DNA of 64,000 bases from Streptomyces sp. NBC_01463 (GCA_036227345.1 CP109468.1:8742001-8806000), one strand, 5' to 3'; positions 44,447 to 53,560 are shown, numbered from the stretch's first letter. Program-made: numbers and translations. The notes: generated by a model not told the origin, from the sequence alone.

Positions 44447-46342
44447 TCAGGGAGTGACGATGGTGAAGTCCGGGTCCGGCGGGCTGAGGTGGCCGAGGAG
44501 TTCGGTGATCTTCGCCGCGTCACCGGTGATGGTGGCGCGTCCCGGAAGTTCCGACGGGGGGAGGCTGCCCAGCAGGACGGCACGCAGCGCGGCCTCGTCC
44601 AGAGCAACCTCGACGTCGGGGGAGGAGACGGCCGGTCCGGTCCCGGCGATGTGGGTGAGCACGCCGTTGCGCAGCCGCAGGGTGACGGGCTCCCCGCCCG
44701 TTACGTTCCAGCGCACGGTGATGTCCGCGTCCCAGCTGCGAGGACCGTCGACCCGGATGGACAGGGCGTCGAAGAGCTGGTCCAGCGAGAGGACGCGGAG
44801 GAAGTCCGCAGACGCTGTGGTGGTCGGCGACCCGACCGGGCCCCGGCGAAGTTCCAGGGCACCCGTCAGGTAGAAGTTGCGCCAGGTCCCGTTCTCGCTG
44901 CCGTACCCCAGCTGCTCCAGCGCGTCCGCCTGCAGAGCCAGGGCCTCCGCGTGGGTCGGGTCCGCGAAGACGACATGGTTCACGACCTGCGCGACCCAGC
45001 GGAAGTCGCCTTCGGCGAACGCGTCACGCGCCCGGCGCACCACCTCGTCGGCGCCCCCCATGAAGTCCACATACCGCTTCGACGCCTCGACGGGCGGGTG
45101 CTCCCACAGATGGGCCGGGTTCCCGTCGAACCAGCCCATGTACCGCTGGTAGACGGCCTTGGTGTTGTGACTGACGGAGCCGTAGTAGCCGTGGGTGTGC
45201 CAGGCCCGCTCCAGCGCCGGAGGCATCTCCATCGCCTCGGCGATCTCCAGGGGCGTCATGCCCTGGTTGATCATCCGCAGTGTCTGGTCGTGCAGGTAGG
45301 CGTACAGGTCGCGCTGTTCGGAGAGGAACGACTGCGCCTTCTCCCGGCCCCACACGGGCCAGTGGTGGGAGGCGAAGGCGACGTCGGTGGAGTCGCCGAA
45401 CAGGGTGACCGCCTCGGTCAGATACATGGCCCAGACCCGCGGGTCGCGGACCTCCGCACCCCGGAGGGTCAGCAGGTTGTGCAGGTTGTGGGTCGCGTTC
45501 TCGGCGAGGCACAGTGCCGCATGGTCGGGGAAGTGGATGTTCAGCTCGGAGGGGGCCTCGGTGCCGGGGGTGAGCTGGAAGACCATGCGGATGCCGTCGA
45601 CGGTCTCCGTCTGCCCGGTGCGGGTGATATCGAGCGTCGGCGGGATCAGGCCGACCGAACCCGTCGAGGTCGTCTGCCCCAGCCCTGCACCGATCTGTCC
45701 CTGCGGGCCCTTGGGCAGGGCGGCCCCGTACATGTAGGCGGCGCGGCGTGCCATCGCCGTTCCCGCGTACACGTTCTCGCTGACCGCGTGCTCCAGAAAG
45801 CCCTCCGGTGCGATCACCGGCACCCCGGCCGCGACCTCCTCTGCGGTGACCACGCCCTTCACTCCACCGAAATGGTCGACATGACTGTGCGTGTACAGCA
45901 CCGCGGTGACCGGGCGGTCGCCGCGGTGGCTGCGGTAGAGCGCCAGGGCCGCGGCGGCGGTCTCTGAGGAGATCAGCGGGTCGATCACCAGGACGCCGCG
46001 CTCTCCCTCGACCACCGTCATGTTCGACAGATCGAATCCGCGGATCTGGTAGATGCCCTCCACGACCTCGAACAGACCGTGATCGGCGACCAGGCGGCTC
46101 TGCCGCCACAGACTCGGATTGGCGGTGGGCGGGCACTCCTGCGCCAGGAACCCGTAGGCGTCGAGATTCCAGACGGACGTGCCGTCGGCCGTGCTGATCT
46201 CGCTGCTCTCCGCCGTTCCCATGAACCCGCGCCGGGCGTCGTCCATGTCCTGGGTGTCATCGAACGGGAACCGGCTCCGAACTTCCTCGTTGGCCCGGCT
46301 GATCGAGGACTGGGCAGGCTTGGACTGGGTGTTCCCGGACAT
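44447..46342 (-). CDS. Type III alkylsulfatase (SDS hydrolase-like, metallo-beta-lactamase fold)
   Basis: 631-residue enzyme resembling the SdsA1/BDS1 group of zinc alkylsulfatases, which hydrolyse primary alkyl sulfates such as dodecyl sulfate to alcohol and sulfate. The metal-site motif THSHVDHFGG lies near residue 150. The downstream ligands and family landmarks include GTEAPSELNIHFP, ENATHNLHNLLTLRGA and SHHWPVWG. An alpha-helical dimerisation region follows, and the C-terminal 130 residues are SCP2-like (lipid-binding), as expected. No clear signal peptide is present, so it is probably cytoplasmic. ATG 46342 follows GAGGGAGCGCACC. It is expressed from its own promoter, since a terminator separates it from the M4 gene upstream. 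Confidence 0.9.
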   Translation of the reverse strand: MSGNTQSKPAQSSISRANEEVRSRFPFDDTQDMDDARRGFMGTAESSEISTADGTSVWNLDAYGFLAQECPPTANPSLWRQSRLVADHGLFEVVEGIYQIRGFDLSNMTVVEGERGVLVIDPLISSETAAAALALYRSHRGDRPVTAVLYTHSHVDHFGGVKGVVTAEEVAAGVPVIAPEGFLEHAVSENVYAGTAMARRAAYMYGAALPKGPQGQIGAGLGQTTSTGSVGLIPPTLDITRTGQTETVDGIRMVFQLTPGTEAPSELNIHFPDHAALCLAENATHNLHNLLTLRGAEVRDPRVWAMYLTEAVTLFGDSTDVAFASHHWPVWGREKAQSFLSEQRDLYAYLHDQTLRMINQGMTPLEIAEAMEMPPALERAWHTHGYYGSVSHNTKAVYQRYMGWFDGNPAHLWEHPPVEASKRYVDFMGGADEVVRRARDAFAEGDFRWVAQVVNHVVFADPTHAEALALQADALEQLGYGSENGTWRNFYLTGALELRRGPVGSPTTTASADFLRVLSLDQLFDALSIRVDGPRSWDADITVRWNVTGGEPVTLRLRNGVLTHIAGTGPAVSSPDVEVALDEAALRAVLLGSLPPSELPGRATITGDAAKITELLGHLSPPDPDFTIVTP

Positions 46343-46499
46343 GGTGCGCTCCCTCGCGGCAGACTGGGGCAGCCCGTCGGCGACCCCGTCCGCCAGCCTT
46401 GCCGCGGCGTCACTCCGCTGCCAGCGGAGCTACTCCGAACGGATCAGGCGCGAACGCGGACGCCGGAGCACCAGCCGGGGGCGCACGCTCCCGGCCGAG

Positions 46500-46547
46500 C
46501 ACGGGAGAGGCGGCCGGGCTCCCCAAAGCCCGGCCGCCTCTCCCGTG
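46500..46547 (-). terminator. Strong hairpin after M4 protease gene
   Basis: Perfect 21-bp arms beginning CACGGGAGAGGCGGCC, with loop CCCCAA, 15 bases beyond the stop of the leftward M4 gene. Confidence 0.85.
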
Positions 46548-46562
46548 AGTGTCAGGTCCCGA

Positions 46563-49427
46563 TCAGCAACGACCCGCCGGGCGGTCGCGCTTCACGAGGT
46601 TCGTGTAGCCGGTGGTGCCGTCAAGCCACAGGACCCGCTGGCCCTCGTCGGCTGCGCCGAACGTCTGCTCGCCGCGGTTGCAGGAGACGCGCTGCGCGCC
46701 GCCCTTGCCGTCGGGGGCGATCTGGTACAGCTTCATCATCGTGTCGTTGGCCCACGAGGTGGCCGGGGGGACGGTCGAGATGCTGACCGCGTCGTCGGAG
46801 GCCGTCAGCGAGTAGGCGTACAGGGAGCCTTCGCCCGCCTCCGGGGTGACGGTGACCGGGTTCGAGCCGTCGAGGTCCGCGCGGCGCACCGCGGCCTTGC
46901 CGGTGTCGGTGGCGTCGTCGTCCTCGATCCAGAAGACACCGTCGTCGGTGATCGCGGTCTGGCCGATGCCCATGGTGTCGTCGGAGGCGGGCATCGTCGT
47001 CTTGGTGTGGGTCGCCGTGTCGAAGACCTCGACGCCGACCTTCATGTTGCCGTTCGCGTCGGGGGCCACCTTGGCGTAGGCGATCTTGCCGTCCTTGATG
47101 GAGGCCAGGCCCGAGATGTTGTAGGGACGGCCGCCGTCGACCAGGCCGTACTCGCCGGTCTTCATGTTGACGTACCGGACGTTCGTGACACCGTACTGCG
47201 GGTTGAGGGCGGTGTACGCGACCCAGTCGCCGTCCACGACGAGGCCGGTGACGTCGCTTCCGATGCCGTCGATCCTCTTGGCGAGGCCGCCGCCGACCGG
47301 GCGGGCCATGATGAAGATGCCCTGGCTGCTGTAGTCGGCCCACACCACCGTCTTGCCGTCGGTGTTGGCGTAGACGTTGTAGTCGCCGTTGTTGGCGCTC
47401 ACCAGCTGCGGCTGGCCCTTGCCGGAGGTGTTGCCCAGCCACACCGAGTACGGCTCGCTGCCGTCCTCGTTGGAGCGGGAGACGGCGTACTTGCCGCCGG
47501 CCGCGCCCACGCCGGTGCTGGCGACGTTGACCTTGGAGATGAGCGTGTCGGTGTCGACGCCGAGGGCCTTCTCCCAGCCGGGGACGATGCCGTGCGCGTC
47601 GAAGGACCGCTTGACGGTCGCCAGCTGGGCCTTGGTGGCGCCCAGCTCCTTCGCGGCGGCGATGACCGCGGCGCGGCCCTCGGTGAAGCCGTCGAGGGGG
47701 GTCATGTACGCGGACAGGGCACGGTAGACGTACTGGTCGGCGAGCTCGGCGCCGAGGTCCTGGCGCATGTCCCACAGCGCGCCGGAGAAGATCGTCGAGT
47801 TGAGGTGGACGCCGCCGTTGTCACCGCTGTAGGTGACGCCGATGAAGTTCTTCGACGTGGTGGCGCCGTCGTTCAGGTCGCGCAGGGCGCACTCGCGGGG
47901 GCCCGCGGTGGTGCACAGGTCCTCGCCGAGGAGACCGGCGTCCGGGTCGTCCATCGACTGGCCGTTGGCCTCCAGGTCGATGGCGTTGCCGAAGTAGTCG
48001 GCGATCGCCTCGTTCATGGCGCCGGACTGGCCCGCGTAGACCAGGTTCGCGGTGTGCTCGACGACGCCGTGGGTCATCTCGTGGCCGACGACGTCGGTAT
48101 CGGCGGAGAAGGTGCGGTAGTCGCCGCCACCCTGGCCATACACCATCTTCTGGCCGTCCCAGAAAGCGTTGTTGTACGGCTGGCCCCGCTGGACGACGCC
48201 GACCAGGGAGTAGATGTAGCCGTCCTGGCCGTCGAGGCCCTTCCGGCCGAAGTGGTTCTTGTAGTAGTCGTAGACCTTGCCGGCCGCCCAGTGGGCGTCC
48301 ACGGCGCCGGAGTTGGTGTACTCCTCACCGAGTTCCGGGGTGGCCGGCTGGAAGTACTTGATGCCGGTGGGCCAGACACCGGAGGCGCTGGACGCCTCAC
48401 GGCCTCGGGCGTCGTACGTGGCGAGCATGGGGCCCGCGTACGGGGAGTCGTCCGCGGCCCGCTTGCTGTAGTCGATCATCTGCAGGAGACCCTTGGTGTC
48501 CTTGTACAGATTGATGTCGACCTTCTGGCCGTTGTAGCGGACGCCGCTGCCCTTGACGACGAGCTGGTCGGCGGCCGCGGTGGAGGCGTCGGCGGGGGCC
48601 GCGACGCCTTCCGTCGCGCCGGTGGCCGTGCCCGTGGCGCCGAAGGTCTTGATGCCGCTGTACTGCATGACCGGGAAGCCGGACTGCGCGTCGATGTACA
48701 CCTCCTGCTGCACCGGCGAGCCGTCGGCCGGGTTGGTGCCCGTGACGGTGATGTGCCGGGTGAGCACGCCGGTGCCCTGCGGGAGGATCGTGACGTCGCC
48801 GGCCGTGCCGGTGAACTCCGCCGCGGCCTGCTTCTCGCCCTTGGCCGGGGCGCGCAGGAGGCCGCCGCCGAACCGGGTGGTGACGGCGCCGACGGCGCGC
48901 TCGATCGCGGTCTTCTCGGAGACCTTCGGGGTGACCGAGTCGAGCTTCAGCTGGGTGAAGTAGTTGCCCGAGGTGCCGGTGACGGCGCGCTTGCCGTCCT
49001 TCTTGGTCATCCGGACCAGGTACTGGCCGCCGAGAACCTCGACGCCCTTGTACTTCTGCTGGAGGCGGACCGTCTCCTTGCCGCCCTTCTCGGTGGTGGT
49101 CCCGACGGAGGTCAGGTCCGTGGCCGAGGTGTCGGCGATGTGGTACCGGCTCTTCTTCGCCTTCAGGTGGCCGCGCGCGGCGTCGGCGGCGCTGCCGGTG
49201 GCGGTCACCGACTCGTGCAGATCGGTGACGAGCGACGGAGTCTCGGTCTCGGCTCCCGGCGTCACCTCGGACGAGACGGACGCGGTCGCGGTGTCCGCGT
49301 GGGCGGCCGGTATCGCTGTCACCAACAGGCCTGCGGCGGCCAGCACTGCGGCTATGCCCTGACCGACGACCATGCTGCCGGCCCCCTGTCCTGCTCTGGC
49401 TGATCTCTTGCGTGCTGAACTCCGCAC
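46563..49427 (-). CDS. Secreted M4 thermolysin-like metalloprotease with C-terminal beta-propeller-like region
   Basis: 954-residue exported zinc protease. A long N-terminal region (MRSSARKRSARAGQGAG) precedes a hydrophobic signal core ending near residue 45 (AAHADTA). FTP/PepSY-like propeptide features lie at 60-230. The catalytic domain has HEMTH (His449, Glu450, His453) and the third ligand Glu473 in NEAIADYFG, spaced 24 residues from the first histidine as in thermolysin. GVHLNSTIFSGALWDM is also conserved. The last 300 residues form repeats of the TolB/WD40-like propeller type (NGDYNVYANTDGKTVVWAD, VVDGDWVAYTAL). GTG 49427 is chosen because GGAGGAGC lies just upstream. It is divergent from a TrmB/LuxR-type regulator across 148 bp holding a palindrome. 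Confidence 0.91.
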   Translation of the reverse strand: MRSSARKRSARAGQGAGSMVVGQGIAAVLAAAGLLVTAIPAAHADTATASVSSEVTPGAETETPSLVTDLHESVTATGSAADAARGHLKAKKSRYHIADTSATDLTSVGTTTEKGGKETVRLQQKYKGVEVLGGQYLVRMTKKDGKRAVTGTSGNYFTQLKLDSVTPKVSEKTAIERAVGAVTTRFGGGLLRAPAKGEKQAAAEFTGTAGDVTILPQGTGVLTRHITVTGTNPADGSPVQQEVYIDAQSGFPVMQYSGIKTFGATGTATGATEGVAAPADASTAAADQLVVKGSGVRYNGQKVDINLYKDTKGLLQMIDYSKRAADDSPYAGPMLATYDARGREASSASGVWPTGIKYFQPATPELGEEYTNSGAVDAHWAAGKVYDYYKNHFGRKGLDGQDGYIYSLVGVVQRGQPYNNAFWDGQKMVYGQGGGDYRTFSADTDVVGHEMTHGVVEHTANLVYAGQSGAMNEAIADYFGNAIDLEANGQSMDDPDAGLLGEDLCTTAGPRECALRDLNDGATTSKNFIGVTYSGDNGGVHLNSTIFSGALWDMRQDLGAELADQYVYRALSAYMTPLDGFTEGRAAVIAAAKELGATKAQLATVKRSFDAHGIVPGWEKALGVDTDTLISKVNVASTGVGAAGGKYAVSRSNEDGSEPYSVWLGNTSGKGQPQLVSANNGDYNVYANTDGKTVVWADYSSQGIFIMARPVGGGLAKRIDGIGSDVTGLVVDGDWVAYTALNPQYGVTNVRYVNMKTGEYGLVDGGRPYNISGLASIKDGKIAYAKVAPDANGNMKVGVEVFDTATHTKTTMPASDDTMGIGQTAITDDGVFWIEDDDATDTGKAAVRRADLDGSNPVTVTPEAGEGSLYAYSLTASDDAVSISTVPPATSWANDTMMKLYQIAPDGKGGAQRVSCNRGEQTFGAADEGQRVLWLDGTTGYTNLVKRDRPAGRC

Positions 49428-49520
49428 GGTGCTCCTCCGGTGCCATTTCTGCATGAACGGATATCGGATACGGACATGCAAGTACCGGAACAGGGGTGTG
49501 AACAATGCGTTCCGGGTGTG

Positions 49521-49544
49521 CACTTGTGGACGTCCACACTTGTG
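49521..49544. promoter_or_regulatory. Palindrome and direct repeats between M4 protease and its regulator
   Basis: A perfect 12-bp palindrome GTGGACGTCCAC (49526-49537) is flanked by two CACTTGTG direct repeats, at 49521-49528 and 49537-49544, 16 bp apart. It lies 94 bp from the M4 start and 32 bp before the regulator start, so binding here could control both promoters. Confidence 0.6.
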
Positions 49545-49575
49545 TGGCCTGCATTGACAGGCGAGAATCCGGCCA

Positions 49576-50592
49576 GTGGGGCTGACTGGGTGGGACACGC
49601 AATGGCAGGCGCTCGGGCTCGGGGCGGACGAACTCCGGGTGTACGAAGCGCTGCTCGACATACCCGAACCACACCCCTCCCGTACCGCCCTCGCTCAGTC
49701 GCTGGGGCTGACCGCACGCCGGGTCACGAACGCGCTCGATCAGCTGGCCGAACACGGCTTCACCCACCCGGCCAGAGGGGCGGCGGGGTTGCCCGCCGCC
49801 GTGGCTCCCGCAACCGCGCTGCGGAACCTGATTCACCTGAGGCAGGCTGAAGTCCTGCACAGGTCAGCCGAGTTGGAGGAGCTGACCGGCTCCGTCGACC
49901 GGATCGCCGCCCAGCTGCTGAGTTCCGTGAACACTCCCCGCGCCACCGGCATCGAGACGGTCCGCGGCGGCGCCGCGATCGCCGCCCGGGTTGCCTCGCT
50001 GCTGGTGTCGGCGAGCGAGGAGGTGGCACTCCTGGACCGGCCGCCCTACGCGGCCAGCCGGCCGGACGGGATGCCCGCTCCCCTCGACGTCGCCGAGCCG
50101 GTCCGGCGCGGGGTACGGGTGCGCGTCGCGGTGGACCGAGAGGGGCTCAGCTTCCAGGGACGCGCCCGGGGTCTGGGCGATCTGGCCGTGCAGGGCGTAC
50201 AGATACGGGTGGGCACGGATCTGCCGACGAAGTTGATCACCGTCGACCGCCGGGTGACCCTGCTGCCGCCGACGGACGCGGCGGACCCGACGGCCTCGGC
50301 CCTGGTCGTGAGCGACTCGCTGCTGAGCAACGCTCTGGTGCCGCTGTTCGAGTCCGTCTGGGAGCGGGCGCTCCCGATCGGGTCCGTCACTCACAACCAG
50401 ATCACGGACGAGGACCGGGAGCTGCTGACCATGCTCGCCTCCGGCTTCAAGGACGAGGCGATGGCCAGGCGCCTGGACATGCACGTTCATACGGTCCGCC
50501 GCCGTATCACCCGGCTGATGCACGACCTCAACGCGCAGACCCGCTTCCAGGCCGGGGTGCAGGCCGCGCTCCGGGGCTGGCTGACGGTGTGA
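49576..50592 (+). CDS. TrmB/LuxR-type transcriptional regulator
   Basis: 338-residue regulator. The N terminus is a TrmB-like winged helix (ALGLGADELRVYEALLDIP, LGLTARRVTNALDQLAEHGF). A PLD-like sensor domain follows (VRVAVDREGLSF, VQIRVGTDLPTKLITVDRRV, LVPLFESVWERALP). The C terminus is a LuxR-type helix-turn-helix (LLTMLASGFKDEAMARRLDMHVHTVRRRI). The middle and C-terminal layout is the same as in the two island regulators, which lack the TrmB domain. GTG 49576 has a weak ribosome site, but upstream starts would cross the palindrome. It is divergent from the M4 metalloprotease; control of that gene is inferred from position and from the operator between them. Confidence 0.86.
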   Translation: MGLTGWDTQWQALGLGADELRVYEALLDIPEPHPSRTALAQSLGLTARRVTNALDQLAEHGFTHPARGAAGLPAAVAPATALRNLIHLRQAEVLHRSAELEELTGSVDRIAAQLLSSVNTPRATGIETVRGGAAIAARVASLLVSASEEVALLDRPPYAASRPDGMPAPLDVAEPVRRGVRVRVAVDREGLSFQGRARGLGDLAVQGVQIRVGTDLPTKLITVDRRVTLLPPTDAADPTASALVVSDSLLSNALVPLFESVWERALPIGSVTHNQITDEDRELLTMLASGFKDEAMARRLDMHVHTVRRRITRLMHDLNAQTRFQAGVQAALRGWLTV

Positions 50593-50611
50593 GGCACCGG
50601 CCGCCGGTTCA

Positions 50612-50633
50612 GGGCCACACCGAAGGTGTGCCC
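50612..50633 (+). terminator. Hairpin after TrmB/LuxR-type regulator
   Basis: GGGC(C)ACACC-GAA-GGTGTGCCC, one bulged base, 19 bases after the stop codon. Confidence 0.45.
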
Positions 50634-50704
50634 GCCCGGCCGCCCGACGGTGAGCGGACACCTGGGCACCGCCTCGCCTGCCCCCCTCGGTACTGTGGCT
50701 TCGT

Positions 50705-51601
50705 ATGACCGACACCGAGATCGAGATCACCGCAGACCTGGTACGTGACTTGCTGCGGGAGCAGCATCCGGACCTCGCGGGCCTGGCCATCCGCGAGGTG
50801 GCGGGTGGCTGGGGCAACCAGATGTGGCGGCTGGGGGACGAGCTGGCCGTGCGCATGCAGCGCATGGACCCCACCCCGGAGCTCCAGTTCAACGAGCGGA
50901 AGTGGCTGCCCGTGCTGGCTCCTCGCCTGCCGCTCCCGGTGCCGACACCGGTGCGTTGGGGCGAGCCGTCCGAGCGCTTCCCCAAGCACTGGACCGTGAT
51001 GACGTGGGTCAGCGGCGAGCCGCTGGACCACGGCTCGATCAGCCGCGGCGCCCACGCCGCCGACACGCTGGCGGGCTTCCTTCGGGCGCTTCATGTGGAG
51101 GCGCCCGCCGATGCGCCGACCAATGCGGGCCGCGGTGCCCATCCGAGGGACTGCACGGACAGCTTCGAGCACTTCTACCGGGCCGTTGCCCCCGAGGAGC
51201 TCGCGGCCGACATCCAGGCCGTCTGGGACGACGCCGCCGTGGCCGACGCGTGGGACGGCCCGCCGGTGTGGGTGCACGGCGATCTCCATCCCGCGAACGT
51301 CGTCGTCTCGGACGGAACGCTCTCGGGCATCATCGACTTCGGCGACATGTTCGCCGGCGATCCGGCGTGGGACCTCGCCGCCGCATGGGTGCTGTTGCCC
51401 GCGGGCAGTGCCGCACGTTTCTTCGACACGTATGCGCGGGCGGACGAGGCGGCGATCCGGCGCGCCCGCGGGCTGGCCGCGCTGAAGAGCCTCTTCCTGA
51501 TGCTCATGGGGCAGAACGGAGACCGGGGCCTTCCCGGCGGCAAGCCGAACTGGGGGCCGGCGGGCCGGGAGGCACTCGATCGTGTTCTGAAGGGCGTCTG
51601 A
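50705..51601 (+). CDS. Aminoglycoside phosphotransferase (APH)-like kinase
   Basis: 298-residue cytoplasmic kinase-like protein of the APH/choline kinase family. The Brenner motif is VWVHGDLHPANVVV (catalytic Asp in GDLHPAN) and the metal-binding motif is IIDFGDMFAGDPAWDLA. The N-lobe features are weaker, as usual in this family. It could phosphorylate an aminoglycoside, macrolide, homoserine or another small molecule; resistance cannot be claimed from sequence. ATG 50705 has no Shine-Dalgarno, and a TACTGT -10-like hexamer ends only about ten bases before it, so the mRNA may be nearly leaderless. It converges on the aldo/keto reductase gene with a 51-bp gap. Confidence 0.85.
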   Translation: MTDTEIEITADLVRDLLREQHPDLAGLAIREVAGGWGNQMWRLGDELAVRMQRMDPTPELQFNERKWLPVLAPRLPLPVPTPVRWGEPSERFPKHWTVMTWVSGEPLDHGSISRGAHAADTLAGFLRALHVEAPADAPTNAGRGAHPRDCTDSFEHFYRAVAPEELAADIQAVWDDAAVADAWDGPPVWVHGDLHPANVVVSDGTLSGIIDFGDMFAGDPAWDLAAAWVLLPAGSAARFFDTYARADEAAIRRARGLAALKSLFLMLMGQNGDRGLPGGKPNWGPAGREALDRVLKGV

Positions 51602-51604
51602 GGC

Positions 51605-51620
51605 GGACCGAGTGCGGTCC
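51605..51620. terminator. Small hairpin between convergent genes
   Basis: GGACCG-AGTG-CGGTCC immediately after the APH-like kinase gene; the stem is only 6 bp. Confidence 0.35.
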
Positions 51621-51652
51621 CACGGCACTTCCTCGTCGCCGCCGGGCCGCCG

Positions 51653-52699
51653 TCAGCGGTGATGGGCGGGCCGGCGGCGCTGCTCGGGGTCGGTCAGGGC
51701 CGGCCGCCGGTAGTCGATGTCCGCGGGGTTGAGTGTGACGCCTGGGGCGACGATCTCGTCCAGGCGGTCCAGGACCTCGTCGTCGAGCCGGACCTCGGCG
51801 GCGGCGAGCTGGTCGGTGAGCTGCTCGACCGTGCGGGCGCCGAGGATCACCGAGGTGACGCCCGGATGGGTCGTCGCGAAGGCAAGCGCCAGGTGCGTCA
51901 GGGAGATTCCCGCCTCGTCCGCCAAGGCCGAGAGCTGCTCGACGGCGTCGAGCTTGCGCTGGTTGCCCGGCAGGTCGAGGCTGAACTTGTGGGCGACAGC
52001 CTGCCGGAACCAGTTCATCTCGATCGGCTTGTCGCGGCGGAACCGCCCGGTCAGCCAGCCGCTGTTGAGCGGACTCCAGGTCAGTACGCCGAGCCCGTAC
52101 TTCTGGGCGGTGGGCAGCACGTCCGCCTCGATCCCGCGTACGAAGACGGAGTACGGGGGCTGCTCGGTGTGGAAGGGGATGTGGCCCCTGCGGTCGGCGG
52201 TCCACCGGGCCTCGACGAGTTGTTCGGCGGGGAAGTCCGATGTCCCGATGGCCATGATCTTGCCCGCGCGCACCAGGTCGGACAGGACCGAGAGCGTCTC
52301 GTCGATGTCCGTACCCGGGTCCGGGCGGTGCACCTGGTAGAGGTCGATGCGGTCCGTACCCAAGCGGCGCAGGCTGTCATCGAGAGCTTTGGTGAGCCAA
52401 CGGCGGGAGTTTCCCTGCCGGTTGGGATCCGTGTCCTTGAAGCGGACCGAGAAGTGACCCTTCGTCGCGAGCACGACCTCGTCGCGACGGTCGCGGACGG
52501 CCTTGCCCACGATCTCCTCGGCCTCGCCGCCCGAGTACTGGTCGGCGGTGTCGATGAGGTTGATCCCGGCGTCCAGGGCCGTGTGGATCAACCGGGCCGC
52601 ATCGTCGTGGTCCGCGTTCCCCCACGCCCCCAGCCGCAGGGTGCCCAGCGCGAACTTGCTGACCGATATGCCGGTGCGGCCGAGCTTCCTGTGCTGCAT
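51653..52699 (-). CDS. Aldo/keto reductase
   Basis: 348-residue NADPH-dependent oxidoreductase with the (beta/alpha)8 AKR fold. The catalytic tetrad is readable: Asp and Tyr in LIDTADQYSGGEAEE, Lys in VVLATKGHFS and His in LYQVHRPDPG. The C-terminal cofactor segment is SVILGARTVEQL. The family reduces aldehydes and ketones; the substrate is unknown. ATG 52699 follows AAGGAGCAGTAAGTG, and GTG 52702, one codon earlier, is an equally possible start. The gene is divergent from a TetR regulator across about 135 bp, the usual arrangement for local repression. Confidence 0.9.
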   Translation of the reverse strand: MQHRKLGRTGISVSKFALGTLRLGAWGNADHDDAARLIHTALDAGINLIDTADQYSGGEAEEIVGKAVRDRRDEVVLATKGHFSVRFKDTDPNRQGNSRRWLTKALDDSLRRLGTDRIDLYQVHRPDPGTDIDETLSVLSDLVRAGKIMAIGTSDFPAEQLVEARWTADRRGHIPFHTEQPPYSVFVRGIEADVLPTAQKYGLGVLTWSPLNSGWLTGRFRRDKPIEMNWFRQAVAHKFSLDLPGNQRKLDAVEQLSALADEAGISLTHLALAFATTHPGVTSVILGARTVEQLTDQLAAAEVRLDDEVLDRLDEIVAPGVTLNPADIDYRRPALTDPEQRRRPAHHR

Positions 52700-52835
52700 C
52701 ACTTACTGCTCCTTGCTGTCGCATCTCCCGCAGGACGGGACGGAGTTGCTACCTCTCCGACGCCAAGAACCTAGAACATGCGTCACGAATGTTGCAAGTA
52801 ACCTCTCTGGAGGAGTTCCGATGTAGCATGTCGGT

Positions 52836-53462
52836 GTGACGGTGCGGAAGAAGCAGCAAACGGAACAGCAGGCGAAACGGCCCCTGCGGGCCGACACCGA
52901 ACGGACCGTGCGGACGATCCTGGAGGCGGCCGAGCGCGTCCTGGCCACCAACCCGGCGGCGACCATGGAACAGTTCGCCCGGGCCGCCGGTGTCGCCCGG
53001 ACCACGGTCCACCGCCGGTTCGCCACGCGTGAGGCACTCCTGGACGACCTCACCGGCTGGGCCGCCCGGCAGTTCGCGGCCGCCGTCGACAGTGCCCGGC
53101 CGGACGCCGCACCGCCGCTGGTCGCCCTCTACCAGGTCACGGCCAACGTCCTCCGCGTGAAGACCGACTGGTCGTTCGCCATGAACCGCGCGGCCGAGGA
53201 CACCCACCCCGAGGCGGCCCGCATCCACGCCGAGGTCCGAGCCACCTGCGTAGACCTCTTCCGTCGCGCCCAGGAAGCGGGCGTGCTGCGCCCCGACATC
53301 GAACTCGACTGGACCCGGCGCGTCTACTACGCCCTCATCCACGAGGCCGCCAAGGAGGGAGCGGGAGGCGGTGACACGGACGCGCTCGCTACCCGGGTCG
53401 TGGACACGCTGTTGCGGGGCGCCGGGACTCCCGCCGGACTCGCCGGGCAGACCGGAATCTGA
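52836..53462 (+). CDS. TetR-family transcriptional regulator
   Basis: 208-residue repressor-type protein. A TetR N-terminal helix-turn-helix lies at about residues 25-70 (TILEAAERVLATNP, MEQFARAAGVARTTVHRRFATREALL), followed by an all-helical ligand-binding domain. GTG 52836 lacks a strong ribosome site, but the domain begins shortly after and no better start exists. The intergenic region towards the aldo/keto reductase has an ACATGC/GCATGT inverted pair and a CTCC-N4-GGAG-like core that could be its operator. It probably represses the reductase gene and itself. Confidence 0.86.
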   Translation: MTVRKKQQTEQQAKRPLRADTERTVRTILEAAERVLATNPAATMEQFARAAGVARTTVHRRFATREALLDDLTGWAARQFAAAVDSARPDAAPPLVALYQVTANVLRVKTDWSFAMNRAAEDTHPEAARIHAEVRATCVDLFRRAQEAGVLRPDIELDWTRRVYYALIHEAAKEGAGGGDTDALATRVVDTLLRGAGTPAGLAGQTGI

Positions 53463-53515
53463 GAGCCGGGTACAGGCGTCCTCCCCGTGACCGACGGCGC
53501 GCAGAGGGGCGGGAT

Positions 53516-53560
53516 GTGGAAGCGCTCGCTCGGCCCATCCGGACGGAGAGGCTTCCACAG
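53516..53560. promoter_or_regulatory. Inverted repeat upstream of the Ser/Thr kinase gene
   Basis: Perfect 9-bp arms TGTGGAAGC (53516-53524) and GCTTCCACA (53552-53560), 27 bp apart. It could be an operator or a terminator of the TetR gene; the long spacer makes a hairpin less likely. Confidence 0.3.

Noticed and set aside
46179..49403. 1074-residue rightward open frame
   Set aside because: Antisense to the M4 protease, whose HExxH and glutamate ligand are correctly spaced; the frame shows no family signature.
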